DNA of 64,000 nucleotides from RHKX01 sp046330285 (GTDB lineage Bacteria; Actinomycetota; Thermoleophilia; Solirubrobacterales; 70-9). Location of the stretch: the NCBI GenBank assembly GCA_046330285.1, contig JAXLSX010000002.1:1-64000 (forward strand). The letters are read 5' to 3'. Of this stretch, positions 37,535-49,073 are shown piece by piece. The notes under the pieces are model-generated. The model did no database searches, was not told where the DNA came from, and worked only from the letters and a program-made list of their open reading frames with translations. The stretch's first letter is position 1; each line of letters begins with the position of its first letter. The translations under genes were made by a program, and so were the position numbers.

Positions 37535-37798
37535 TTACGAGCCCTCTCCCCGTCGCTCGCGGAGGACGGCGAGCAGCTCCGCGAACGCCGGCTCCGCGGC
37601 GGCCGGCTCGCCCTCATCGAGGCGACCGAGGGCCGAGATCACCTCCCGATGCTGGGCGATGTAGTCCTCGCACCACGAGCACTCGGTGAGGTGATGCTCG
37701 AGCCGGCCGCGATCCGCCTCCGGGAGCGTGCCCTCGATGTAGCTGGTGACCAGCTCGACGAGCTCGTCGCAGACCATCTCTTCGCTCGGCTCGCTCAT
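37535..37798 (-). CDS. zinc-finger anti-sigma factor (ZAS type)
   Basis: 87 residues. HLTECSWCEDY gives the H-x3-C-x2-C zinc motif, preceded by a helix with conserved YIEGTLPEADRGRLEHH, as in RsrA-like anti-sigma factors. No membrane helix, so cytosolic. Its ATG overlaps the stop of the sigma gene, so it is the cognate regulator. Cysteine-zinc anti-sigmas often release sigma on thiol oxidation; that is likely but not shown here. Confidence 0.88.
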   Translation of the reverse strand: MSEPSEEMVCDELVELVTSYIEGTLPEADRGRLEHHLTECSWCEDYIAQHREVISALGRLDEGEPAAAEPAFAELLAVLRERRGEGS

Positions 37799-38439
37799 GT
37801 CGTCGGTGCCACCGCCCCGAGGTCCGCCTCGATCGCAGCCCTGACCCTGGTTCTGGCGCGGTGAAGGAGCACTCTCTGGTTGGTCTCGCTGATCGAGAGC
37901 GCGTTACAGACCTCGCTCGCCATCCAGCCGGCGATGTCGCGCAGCGTGATCACCTCGCGCTGGCTCGGGGGCAGCTCGCCGATCGCGCCGATCAGGACCT
38001 CCCTCGTCTCGCCGCTCAGCAGCCGTTCCTCGGGCAGCCCCCACGGCGCCGGGCCGAGCTTCCAGTGGCCCGCGTAGAGCGGGTGATCGGCGGCGAAGAA
38101 GCGATCGGGATCGAGCCCGTCGCCGGTCTCGGAGTCCGCCGACGCCGCCGACGAGAACGGGATCGTCCGCGCCTCGCGCTGCGAGCGGGACCGGGCGACG
38201 TTGACGAGGATGCTGAACATCCAGGTCCGGAGGGTCGAGCGGCCCTCGAAGCGGTCGATCCCCTTGATCACCGCGACCCAGGTCTCCTGCGCGATCTCCT
38301 CGGCGAGGGCCTGCGAGGGCGCGTAGGTCCGCGCGATCCTGATCAGGGTCGCGTTGTGCTCGTCGAACAGCATCCGGAAAGCGCTCTCGTCGCCGTTCTT
38401 GAGGCCCGCGACCAGGCGCTCTTCGTCCGTCGCCTCCAT
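37795..38439 (-). CDS. ECF RNA polymerase sigma factor
   Basis: 214 residues from ATG at 38439 (MEATDEERLVAGLKNGD). Region 2: FRMLFDEHNATLIRIARTY, EEIAQETWVAVIKGIDRFEG and STLRTWMFSILVNVAR. Region 4: LPPSQREVITLRDIAGWMASEVCNALSISETNQRVLLHRARTRVR. A linker of about 65 residues separates them, longer than usual. Overlaps the anti-sigma gene by 4 nt. Likely directs its own operon, which may extend to the Rieske-ThDP gene. The 67-nt upstream gap is shared with the divergent antiporter. Confidence 0.92.
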   Translation of the reverse strand: MEATDEERLVAGLKNGDESAFRMLFDEHNATLIRIARTYAPSQALAEEIAQETWVAVIKGIDRFEGRSTLRTWMFSILVNVARSRSQREARTIPFSSAASADSETGDGLDPDRFFAADHPLYAGHWKLGPAPWGLPEERLLSGETREVLIGAIGELPPSQREVITLRDIAGWMASEVCNALSISETNQRVLLHRARTRVRAAIEADLGAVAPTT

Positions 38440-38506
38440 CGAGACGCCAGTCTCGCAGGAATGACGCGACCCGTAACGAATCGCGGGCGCAGGAGACTCA
38501 ACCGCG

Positions 38507-39718
38507 GTGGAGATCGAGTTCACGAACCTTCTGATCGTCGCGGGGGTCGCCTTCGCGGCCCCGCTCGCGCTCGGCTTCTTCCCGTCCGTTCGACTGCCCG
38601 CCGTCGTCCTCGAGATCGTCGCCGGCATCGTCCTCGGTCCGGCGGTGCTCGGCTGGGTGGAGATCGACGAGCCGGTCCGGGTCCTGTCGATCCTCGGGCT
38701 CGCCGTCCTCCTCTTCCTGGCCGGTCTCGAGATCGACTACGACAAGCTCCGCGGCCGGATCGCGGCCGTCGCGTCGCTGAGCTTCGCGGTCTCGTTCGCG
38801 ATCGCTCTGGTCCTCGGCGCCGTCCTTGCGGCGACGGGCGTCGTCAACGACGCCCTGTTCATCGCGATCGTCTTGTCCGCGACCTCACTCGGAGTTGTGA
38901 TTCCGGTCCTCAAGGACGCCGGCAAGACCGACACGGAGTTCGGCCAGCTCGTCATCGCCGCCGCCTCGGTCGCCGACTTCGCGACGATCATCCTCCTGAC
39001 GCTGTTCTACTCGGGCGAGGCGAGCAGCGCGACGGCAACGCTGTTGCTGCTCGGCGCGTTCTTCGTGATGGCGGCCCTGCTCGGGCTCGCGATAGCGGGC
39101 TTCGAGCGCCTCCATCGCCTCCGCGACGTCCTCGCCAGCCTCCAGGACACCACGGCTCAGATCCGCGTGCGCGGCGCGTTCGCCCTCCTGGTCGGGCTGA
39201 CCGCCCTTGCGACCTCGCTCGGCCTCGAGGTGATCCTCGGGGCGTTCCTCGCCGGGGCGGTTCTCAAGCTCGTCGACCGCGACACGCTGATGACCCATCC
39301 CGAGCTCCGCACGAAGCTCGACGCGATCGGCTACGGCGTCTTCATCCCGGTCTTCTTCGTCGCCAGCGGCATCGCCTACGACCTGGACGCGCTCGGCGAC
39401 CCGGCGACCCTGGCCGAGATCCCGATCTTCTTCGCGGGCCTCCTCCTGGTCCGTGGACTGCCCGCGTGGCTCTACCGGCGCACCCTGCCCCGCCGGCAGG
39501 TCGTCGTCGCCGGGCTGCTGCAGGCGACGTCGCTGCCGTTCATCGTCGCCGCGACCGCGATCGGCGTCTCGCTCGGGACGATCGAGGGCGGGACGGCCGC
39601 AGCGTTCATCGCCGCCGGCCTGCTCTCGGTGATCCTGTTCCCGGCGACCTCGCTGAGCCTGCTCGGCGGCGGCGGCCGCCCCGCCCGGCCCGAGGGAGCC
39701 GTTCCCGCCGGCCGCTAA
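38507..39718 (+). CDS. CPA2-family cation:proton antiporter
   Basis: 403 residues with about 12 membrane helices. Blocks such as LEIVAGIVLGPAVLGW, LLFLAGLEIDYDKL and IVLSATSLGVVIPVLKD match Kef/NapA-type antiporters, and AASVADFATIILL holds the Asp expected for cation binding. No C-terminal TrkA-N domain. GTG start at 38507. It diverges from the ECF sigma gene and runs 9 nt before uvrB. Confidence 0.88.
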   Translation: MEIEFTNLLIVAGVAFAAPLALGFFPSVRLPAVVLEIVAGIVLGPAVLGWVEIDEPVRVLSILGLAVLLFLAGLEIDYDKLRGRIAAVASLSFAVSFAIALVLGAVLAATGVVNDALFIAIVLSATSLGVVIPVLKDAGKTDTEFGQLVIAAASVADFATIILLTLFYSGEASSATATLLLLGAFFVMAALLGLAIAGFERLHRLRDVLASLQDTTAQIRVRGAFALLVGLTALATSLGLEVILGAFLAGAVLKLVDRDTLMTHPELRTKLDAIGYGVFIPVFFVASGIAYDLDALGDPATLAEIPIFFAGLLLVRGLPAWLYRRTLPRRQVVVAGLLQATSLPFIVAATAIGVSLGTIEGGTAAAFIAAGLLSVILFPATSLSLLGGGGRPARPEGAVPAGR

Positions 39719-39727
39719 CCTCGGCCG

Positions 39728-41731
39728 GTGCCCGAGTTCGAGCTCAACTCCGCCTACTCGCCGACCGCCGACCAGCCGCAGGCGATCGCGTCGCTGGCCG
39801 AGGGGGTCGAGGCCGGCGAGCGCTTCCTGACGCTGCTCGGCGCCACCGGCACGGGCAAGACGTTCACGATGGCGGCGACGATCGAGAAGCTCGGCCGGCC
39901 GGCTCTGGTCATCGCCCACAACAAGACCCTCGCGGCTCAGCTCTGCAACGAGTTCCGCGAGTTCTTCCCCGCGGCCTCGGTCGAGTACTTCGTCTCCTAC
40001 TACGACTACTACCAGCCCGAGGCCTACGTCCCGGCGCAGGACCTCTACATCGAGAAGGACGCGACGATCAACGACGAGATCGACCGCCTCCGCCATGCCG
40101 CGACGGCCAGCCTCTTCGCGCGCCGCGACGTGATCATCGTCGCGTCCGTCTCCTGCATCTACGGCATCGGCTCGCCCGACCTCTACCGGGAGCAGATGGT
40201 CCTGTTCAAGGTCGGCGAGTGGATCGAGCGCGAGACGCTGTTCCGCCAGCTGGTCGCGATGCAGTACCAGCGCAACGACACGATCCTCACCCGCGGCAGC
40301 TTCCGGGTCAGCGGCGAGGTCCTCGAGATCTTCCCGGCCTACGCCGAATCCGCGTACCGCATCAACCTGTTCGGCGACGAGGTCGAGGCGATCATCCACT
40401 TCGACCCGCTGACCGGGGAGGTGCTCGACGAGGTCACCCACGTCTCGGTCTGGCCGGCGACCCACTACGTCACCAAGGAGGAGACGATCGAGCGCGCGGT
40501 CGACGAGATCCGCTTCGAGCTCGAGGAGCGCTGCGGGGAGTTCGAGAGGGAGGGCAAGGACCTCGAGGCCCATCGCCTGCGGCAGCGCACCCAGTACGAC
40601 CTCGAGATGATGAAGGAGCTCGGCTTCTGCAACGGCATCGAGAACTACTCGAGGATCCTCGACAACCGCCCCGCCGGGTCGGCCCCGCACACGCTGATCG
40701 ACTACTTCCCCAGCGACTTCCTGGTCTTCGTCGACGAGTCGCACCAGACGATGCCCCAGATCGGCGGCATGTACGAGGGAGATCGCTCGCGCAAGCTGAC
40801 GCTCGTCGACCACGGCTTCCGGCTCCCGAGCGCGATCGACAACCGGCCGCTCAAGTTCGACGAGTTCCTCGACCGGGTCGGCCAGGTCGTGATGGTCTCG
40901 GCCACGCCGGGCGAGTTCGAGCGGTCGAAGTCGCAGCGGATCGTCGAGCAGATCGTCCGTCCGACCGGCATCGTCGATCCCGAGGTCGAGGTCCGCGAGA
41001 CCAAGAACCAGATCGACGACCTGATGAACGAGGTCCGCAAGCGGGTCGAGCGCAAGGAGCGCTGCCTGGTGACGACGCTGACCAAGAAGATGTCGGAGGA
41101 TCTGACCGAGTACCTGCTCGAGAACGGTTTCCGGGTCCGCTACCTGCACTCCGAGGTCGACACGATCGAGCGGATCCAGATCATTCGCGACCTCAGGCTC
41201 GGCGAGTACGACGTCCTCGTCGGCGTCAACCTCCTCCGCGAGGGCCTCGACATCCCCGAGGTCGGCCTCGTCGCGATCCTCGATGCCGACAAGGAGGGCT
41301 TCCTCCGCGGCTCCACCAGCCTGATCCAGACGATCGGCCGCGCGGCGCGGAACGTCGAGGGCAAGGTGCTGATGTACGCCGACCGCGAGAGCGAGGCGAT
41401 GCGGACGGCGATCGGCGAGACGAACCGGCGCCGCGAGATCCAGCTGGCCTACAACCGCGAGCACGGGATCACCCCCGAGACCGTGACGAAGGGGATCAGC
41501 GACATGTCCGACTTCCTCGCGATGGAGTCGAACGCGCCGCGGAAGCGGCGGCGGACCAGCGCGACGATCGACGGCCGGCCGATCGAGAGCCCGGAGGATC
41601 TCGAGAAGGTCATAGTCTCGATCGAGGAGGAGATGCTCGCGGCCGCCGAGGAGCTCCACTTCGAGGAGGCCGCCCGCCTCCGCGACGAGCTGAAAGAGCT
41701 CCGCCGCGACCTCCAGGGCATGCGGGCCTGA
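39728..41731 (+). CDS. uvrB: excinuclease ABC subunit B
   Basis: 667 residues. Damage verification in nucleotide excision repair. Walker A GATGTGKTFT (about 38-47), the beta-hairpin region YYDYYQPEAYVP (about 92-103), helicase motifs VDESHQTMPQI and VLVGVNLLREGLDIPEV, QTIGRAARN, and a C-terminal UVR domain ending RRDLQGMRA. GTG at 39728. Close to the antiporter stop, so a promoter is probably inside the antiporter gene. uvrA lies 945 nt downstream. Confidence 0.96.
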   Translation: MPEFELNSAYSPTADQPQAIASLAEGVEAGERFLTLLGATGTGKTFTMAATIEKLGRPALVIAHNKTLAAQLCNEFREFFPAASVEYFVSYYDYYQPEAYVPAQDLYIEKDATINDEIDRLRHAATASLFARRDVIIVASVSCIYGIGSPDLYREQMVLFKVGEWIERETLFRQLVAMQYQRNDTILTRGSFRVSGEVLEIFPAYAESAYRINLFGDEVEAIIHFDPLTGEVLDEVTHVSVWPATHYVTKEETIERAVDEIRFELEERCGEFEREGKDLEAHRLRQRTQYDLEMMKELGFCNGIENYSRILDNRPAGSAPHTLIDYFPSDFLVFVDESHQTMPQIGGMYEGDRSRKLTLVDHGFRLPSAIDNRPLKFDEFLDRVGQVVMVSATPGEFERSKSQRIVEQIVRPTGIVDPEVEVRETKNQIDDLMNEVRKRVERKERCLVTTLTKKMSEDLTEYLLENGFRVRYLHSEVDTIERIQIIRDLRLGEYDVLVGVNLLREGLDIPEVGLVAILDADKEGFLRGSTSLIQTIGRAARNVEGKVLMYADRESEAMRTAIGETNRRREIQLAYNREHGITPETVTKGISDMSDFLAMESNAPRKRRRTSATIDGRPIESPEDLEKVIVSIEEEMLAAAEELHFEEAARLRDELKELRRDLQGMRA

Positions 41732-41758
41732 CGGCCCTCAGCGGCTAAGGTTTTTCCC

Positions 41759-42616
41759 ATGGAACGCGAGGAGATCGTCCGCGACGACTTCCCGACCGCC
41801 CGCAAGGGCTGGCGCCCGGATGCGGTCACCGCCCACCTCCGGGCCGTCGCCGATTGGGCGGCCGCCTCGAGCATGCGGGCGAAGGAGAAGGCCACGCCGA
41901 CCGCTGACGTCGCGAGCGAGCGCGTCGCGTCGGTCCTCGCGGCGGCCGAATCGACTGCCGCCGAGATCGTCGAGGAGGCCGAGTCCGAGGCCGAGCGGAT
42001 CGTCATCGCCGCCGAGGCCGAGGCGGACCAGATCCGCGCCGCCGCTCGGACCGAGTCCAACGACACCGTGAACGCGGCCCGGAGCGAAGCCAGCGGCCGC
42101 ATCGACCAGGCACAGGCCGCGGTCGAGGGCCTCGTCGCCCAGGCCGACCGCCTGCGCGCCCAGGTCGCCGCCCTCGGCCGCGATCTCGCATCAAGCGTTA
42201 CCGGGCTCGGATCGGCCGAGCCGCCGGAGGCCGTTGCCGAGGAGCCCGACCCGGAGCCGGATCCGGATCCGGAGGAGGGGGACGCCCGGACGGATCCCGT
42301 CGCCGCGACGGAGATCGACGACGCCGAGGCCGGTCCCGACCCCGAGCGCGAGCGCCCCGCTGCGGCCGCGGGCCGACCGACCGACGACGAGTTGATCGCC
42401 CGGCTGCGCGCGAGCGCCGACGCGCCCGTGGCGGAGGAGCCGCCGGCGCCCGCCGTATCGGGCTCCGAGCAGGGGGCCGTTCGCCTCGTGGCGATGAACA
42501 TGGCCCTCGACGGCGCCTCCCGTGAGCAGATCGCGAAGCAGATCGAGGCGGAGTTCGGCAGCGTCGCCGGGGTCGATCAGCTGCTCGACGAAGTCCTGAA
42601 GCGCGCGAACCGCTGA
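41759..42616 (+). CDS. DivIVA-like coiled-coil protein
   Basis: 285 residues. N-terminus DFPTARKGWRPDAVTAHL resembles the DivIVA membrane-targeting domain. Residues about 50-140 are an Ala/Glu-rich coiled coil (AAESTAAEIVEEAESEAERIV). A long acidic Pro/Glu linker follows, then a helical C-terminus (MNMALDGASREQIAKQIEAEFG) resembling a small helix-turn-helix. DivIVA relatives mark cell poles or division sites. Placed between uvrB (27 nt away) and uvrA. Confidence 0.7.
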   Translation: MEREEIVRDDFPTARKGWRPDAVTAHLRAVADWAAASSMRAKEKATPTADVASERVASVLAAAESTAAEIVEEAESEAERIVIAAEAEADQIRAAARTESNDTVNAARSEASGRIDQAQAAVEGLVAQADRLRAQVAALGRDLASSVTGLGSAEPPEAVAEEPDPEPDPDPEEGDARTDPVAATEIDDAEAGPDPERERPAAAAGRPTDDELIARLRASADAPVAEEPPAPAVSGSEQGAVRLVAMNMALDGASREQIAKQIEAEFGSVAGVDQLLDEVLKRANR

Positions 42617-42645
42617 CGGACCGCAGATCCGGGCCGGAGCCCCGA

Positions 42646-42661
42646 TCGAACGTCCGTTCGT
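42646..42661. promoter_or_regulatory. LexA (SOS) box upstream of uvrA
   Basis: TCGAACGTCCGTTCGT: arms CGAAC (42647-42651) and GTTCG (42656-42660) around GTCC, matching the Gram-positive and actinobacterial CGAAC-N4-GTTCG LexA site. It lies 16 nt before the uvrA GTG, where LexA would block transcription or translation initiation. No equivalent was seen before uvrB. Confidence 0.85.
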
Positions 42662-42676
42662 GCGCGTAAACTTCCG

Positions 42677-45613
<2,937 letters not shown>

Positions 45614-45668
45614 CTGCGCGGTGACGATGCGCGGGGGACGTATGAACGTTTCCTTGCGGATTGCTCAC

Positions 45669-45684
45669 CCGAAACTCGTTTCGG
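45669..45684. repeat. inverted repeat CCGAAAC-TC-GTTTCGG upstream of the LysM gene
   Basis: Seven-base arms with a two-base spacer, 34 nt before the ATG of the LysM-carboxypeptidase gene. It could be a regulator binding site. The spacer is too short for a stable RNA hairpin with all pairs. The rest of the 104-nt gap after uvrA holds no recognised riboswitch. Confidence 0.4.
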
Positions 45685-45717
45685 AGGTCGCCGACGGGGC
45701 GCGCTGAATCTGGCCCC

Positions 45718-46377
45718 ATGCGAGCGAGGGCGAGACTGGCGGCCGTGACGGCGATTGCAGCGTTCGGGGCTGTCGCCGCACCGGCCTCCGCCTCGGTCAC
45801 CCACACGATCGCCCCGGGCGAGACGCTCTCGGGCATCGCCGCGGCGAACGGGCTGACGACGGATTCCCTCGCATCCTGGAACGGCGTCTCGAGCGACTAT
45901 CTCGTCATCGCCGGCAACACGCTCTCGGTGCCGACTCCGGAGGAGGCGGGCGTCACCGCCGCGGCGACGACCACTGCAACCTCCTCCACCTCGACCGCGA
46001 CCACCGCCACGGCGCCTGCGTCCTGGCTCGAGTCGATCCCGAGCCCGTGGGGAGATCTCTACCTCGACGCGGGGGCGGCCGCGGCCTGGAACGCCATACG
46101 GACCGACGCGCTCAACAACTACGGGGTCGACCTCTACCCGGCCGGCCCGATGTCCGCCTACCGGACCTCCGCCCAGCAGGGCGAGATGTACGAGCTCTTC
46201 CTGTCCGGCGTCGGCTCACCGGCGAATCCGCCGGGCTACTCCTCGCACGAGCTCGGTGTCTCGGTCGACCTCGCGACCCCGCAGATGCGCGACATCGTCG
46301 ATCAGATCGGCTGGGCCTACGGCTGGGGGAAGGTCGAAGCACCGGACGAGTGGTGGCACGTCAGCTGGTCCGGCTGA
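45718..46377 (+). CDS. secreted LysM-domain D-alanyl-D-alanine carboxypeptidase (VanY type)
   Basis: 219 residues from ATG at 45718. A signal peptide covers the first 24 residues (ends APASA). A LysM domain (about 26-72: TIAPGETLSGIAAANGLTTDSLASWN) binds peptidoglycan, followed by a Thr/Ala linker and a VanY-like zinc peptidase with SSHELGVSVDL (His and Asp ligands) and EWWHVSW (third ligand). It trims wall peptides outside the cell. This is the last unbroken gene before the frameshift-rich stretch. Confidence 0.85.
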   Translation: MRARARLAAVTAIAAFGAVAAPASASVTHTIAPGETLSGIAAANGLTTDSLASWNGVSSDYLVIAGNTLSVPTPEEAGVTAAATTTATSSTSTATTATAPASWLESIPSPWGDLYLDAGAAAAWNAIRTDALNNYGVDLYPAGPMSAYRTSAQQGEMYELFLSGVGSPANPPGYSSHELGVSVDLATPQMRDIVDQIGWAYGWGKVEAPDEWWHVSWSG

Positions 46378-46495
46378 CCAGCCAGGCCGAATCCGTCCGT
46401 CGCGTAGTAGGGATCACGAACGCCAGCCCACCGATGATCACGACCCAGTAGTACACCAGTACCGGCTACCGCGCTGGGGGTGGATCGTCATCAGT

Positions 46496-46984
46496 TCAGG
46501 CGGCGGGGTGAGCCTGCTCGAGGAGCTGGATCACCTCGGGTGCAACCAGGTCGTCGCGCCTCGATCGGCACCAAGCTCGCCTTCTCTGCCCTCTGCCCGG
46601 AGACTCGATCGTGATGCTCGTCGAGCCCCCTTTCGGCTGCGAGCTCACCCGGAGACGGACCGCTGCCGGACCGCGACCTCCTTCTCCGCGGTGTAGCCCT
46701 TCCGGCCGATCTTCAACTTCAGCAGGCGTAGAGGTGCTCGGGGTGACGGCGAGTGCGACCTTGTCCGGGGCTGCGCCGGCCTGCTTCTTGCGACCGAGCG
46801 CGACCGCGGCGTGAACGAGCCCGCCGCCCGCCTTCGACGCCGCGAAGCTCTGTGTCGCACCCTCCGCGGCGAAATCCGGCCACCGCCCTGGACCGCCTCG
46901 CCGTTGATCTGATCGCCGACCCGCGGCTCGGAGCATCGAGCGGTATTCCTCCACCTGCTCGGCGTTCATGGTCAGGTCGAACAT
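46496..46984 (-). pseudogene. unknown conserved protein, frame-disrupted
   Basis: A minus-strand protein is readable across frames: MFDLTMNAEQVEEYRSM at the start, then TQSFAASKAGGGLVHAAVALGRKK, VALAVTPEHLYA, LKIGRKGYTAEKEVAV, TSITIES and LLEQAHPAA before a stop at 46496. Several 1-nt indels are needed to join these. No named family recognised. Between 46378 and 46495 the minus strand also shows a hydrophobic fragment (YYWVVIIGGLAFVIP) that may be the remains of a small membrane-protein gene. Confidence 0.5.
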
Positions 46985-47598
46985 GCCCGCTGGCTTCGCC
47001 TCGGTGAAGATACAGATTCGCGAAGCAACCTACTGCCGGAAGCGCGCGGACGGGAAGGGGTTCCAGTCGCCTGTGCTTGCGCCGAGATCGATCGGATCGG
47101 GCGCTTCGCCGCCGACGGCCGGACGGCCTCGCGCGCTCCAGGGGACCGTGCAGGAGGCTCGGCGCGTAGAGCGTCAACGGCTCGAACCTCCGGGGGCGTG
47201 GGCAGAGCCTTGTCGCGCATGAACGCGCGGCCGGCGCTCCGCCGACCTCGCGCGGCCAGCTCCGTCCCGGCTCGATCGTGGTCTCGTCGCGACGCAGCCC
47301 GGCCGCGTCGGCTGCGGCAGGCGCGTGGACAGTGTCCCGGTGGCCGATCGATCAGGATCTTCGGCGACAGCCCCGATTTCCGGGCGCGTCGGCGCGCGAA
47401 GCGGCAGGAGCAGCATCCCGAGTCCGGGATCGACGCGATCGCCTCGGTGGGGACGGTGCTGAACTCGCCGCCGCCAGCACCTCGCCGTCGACGGCGCTCG
47501 CGGCCTGGGCCCGGAGCTCGGAGCCGCGCCGCTCGCGATCAGCGGCGAGGCGATCTCGAGCCTCTCGGCCTGGGTCTTGCTCTCCCGCCGCGTCTCGA
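46985..47598. other. 614-nt stretch with no assignable gene in the frameshift-rich region
   Basis: No frame stays open with convincing protein-like composition. Minus-strand fragments such as FMRDKALPTPPEV, LTLYAPSLLHGPLERAR and IDLGASTGDWNPFPSARF in different frames hint at one more disrupted gene on that strand, but the pieces could not be joined into a recognisable family. No RNA gene or mobile element seen. Confidence 0.4.
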
Positions 47599-48243
47599 AT
47601 GCCCGTCTGGGAAGCTACAGGCGTGGCGCCCGGAACCCCTACGTGCCGGCGCAGCGCGGCTGGCGGATGTGGTGGATGAAGCGCCGCTGGTACGACCGGA
47701 CCCACCGGCTGCGCCATCGCTGGCCGGATCGCCGCCACGCGGCGAACGGCGGGTTCTACGTGCGCCACCCGATCGAGGGCGAGGTCCTGGAGGCGCTCGA
47801 CGACGGCCGCCCTCACGATCGGCGAGGGCACGATGCTCGAGGCCGGCACCATGGATCCGCGCTCGCCGCCGGATCTGATCGGCCGCAGCGCTTCCTCAAC
47901 CGCGAGACGATGCTCGCTGCCCAGGAGTCGATCGAGATCGGCGACCACGTGATGTTCGCCAACCACTGCTTCGTCGGCGATGCCGATGCCGCTTCGACGA
48001 CCCCGAGTTGCCGGTCACCTGGCAGGGCTTCGTTCCCGCGGGCCGGTTCGGATCGGCTCCAACAGCTGGCTCGGGAAGGGCGTCGTCGTCACCGGGGCAC
48101 GGAGATCGGCGAACACTGCGTGATCGGCTCGAACTCGGTCGTGACCCGCGACACGCCGCCGTGGACGATCTCGGCCGGGGCGCCCGCGAAGGTCCTGCGG
48201 GAGATCGAGCCCGTCCTGCGGACGGCTGGCCTGTCGGGCCGTG
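47599..48243 (+). pseudogene. hexapeptide-repeat acyltransferase, frame-disrupted
   Basis: Joining frames gives a left-handed beta-helix acyltransferase of the maltose/galactoside acetyltransferase type: NPYVPAQRGWRMWWMKRRWYD, GGFYVRHPIEGEVLEALDDG, then LTIGEGTMLEAGT in a second frame, FLNRETMLAAQESIEIGDHVMFANHC back in the first, VTWQGFVPAG, and EIGEHCVIGSNSVVTRDTPPW with SAGAPAKVLREIEP. At least four 1-nt indels are required (near 47815, 47893, 47995 and 48060). The usual catalytic His region is present. The protein was probably intact in the organism. Confidence 0.75.
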
Positions 48244-48724
48244 AAGCCACTCAAGATCACGATCGCACTCGCAGTCACGCCATCGCTCCGATCGCCGCCG
48301 GTTGCGGCGAGAAGGAGGAGCCGCCGACGACCGGACCGGTGGTCACCCAGACGACCACTGGCCAGACGTCGACCACGCAGACGACCACCGGGCGGTCCGG
48401 ACCGACGAGGAGCTGATCCGCGCGACGATCACCTTCCTCACCGTTCCCAACGATCCGACGGTCTGCGACGAGCTGATCACTCCCGCCTTCCTGAAGCAGT
48501 CCTACGGCGGCCGCCGGGGATGCGTTGCGGCCCGCAAGCCGAAGGCGCTGGCCGACCAGGCGACGATCCTCGCCCGCAAGCCCGGCCCCAGGGGCTCGGC
48601 GATCGTCACCGTCAAGCCTCAGGGCGGCGTTTTCGATGCTCAGACGCTGAAGGTGACGGTCGTCAAGAACGGTCAGGCGTGGCAGATCGACAAGATCACC
48701 TCGAACGCAAAGGTAGGGCCCTAG
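48241..48724 (+). pseudogene. small lipoprotein of unknown function, frame-disrupted
   Basis: GTG at 48241 overlaps the acyltransferase end. Joined frames give a short signal (KPLKITIALAVT), a lipobox IAAGCGEK, a Thr/Gln-rich linker and a domain of about 100 residues (TDEELIRATITFLTVPNDPTVCDELITPAF to WQIDKITSNAKVGP). Two indels, near 48285 and 48400, break it. The domain layout resembles small secreted proteins with one Cys pair. No family recognised. It is followed after 38 nt by copy 2 of the palindromic element. Confidence 0.6.
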
Positions 48725-48762
48725 CTCTCCGAGCGGACGATCCCGGCGTGAGTTCCACGAGT

Positions 48763-48834
48763 GGGACCGTCGGGTGACGCCACCGCCTCCGCACTTCGTG
48801 CTGAGTGTCGGCGGCGGCGTCCCCCGCCGGTCCC
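48763..48834 (+). repeat. long GC-rich palindrome, copy 2 of the structured element
   Basis: Left arm 48763-48787 and right arm 48810-48834 pair at 22 of 25 positions. The loop is TCC, then GCAC-TTC-GTGC, then TGAGTGTC, identical in layout to copy 1, with the apical stem changed at one pair from G-C to A-T on both sides. As with copy 1 it follows a gene on the same strand (38 nt after its stop) and is preceded by GTTCCACGAG. The remaining bases to 49073 show no gene. Confidence 0.7.
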
Positions 48835-49073
48835 CGCGCGTGGGCTGGTCAGCGGTTCGAGGCTGCGCACCGGGCACGGTGAGACGCCGTCCGTGCGGTC
48901 CAGCAGAGACACCGGGTGGCTTCTCGCTCGGAGGGAGCAGGCAACGTCCCAGACGCGATTCCGCTGCGGCCGGCGTGGCGGGAGCCCGCGGGTGGCGCCG
49001 GACAGGGCGCCCCGCGGCGTGCGTCAGCACCCGTGGGGCTGTCCGACGACAGGACCCGCAGGCGCGCCTTTGA

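Noticed and set aside
38440..38506. ECF autoregulated promoter before the sigma gene
   Set aside because: A CGTTACG string is present on the minus strand, but no known ECF -35/-10 pair with correct spacing could be identified.
37861..41748. A 1295-codon plus-strand open frame and a 924-codon minus-strand frame over the antiporter and uvrB
   Set aside because: Both are Arg- or Asp/Leu-rich shadow translations of the antiporter and uvrB frames with no family motifs.
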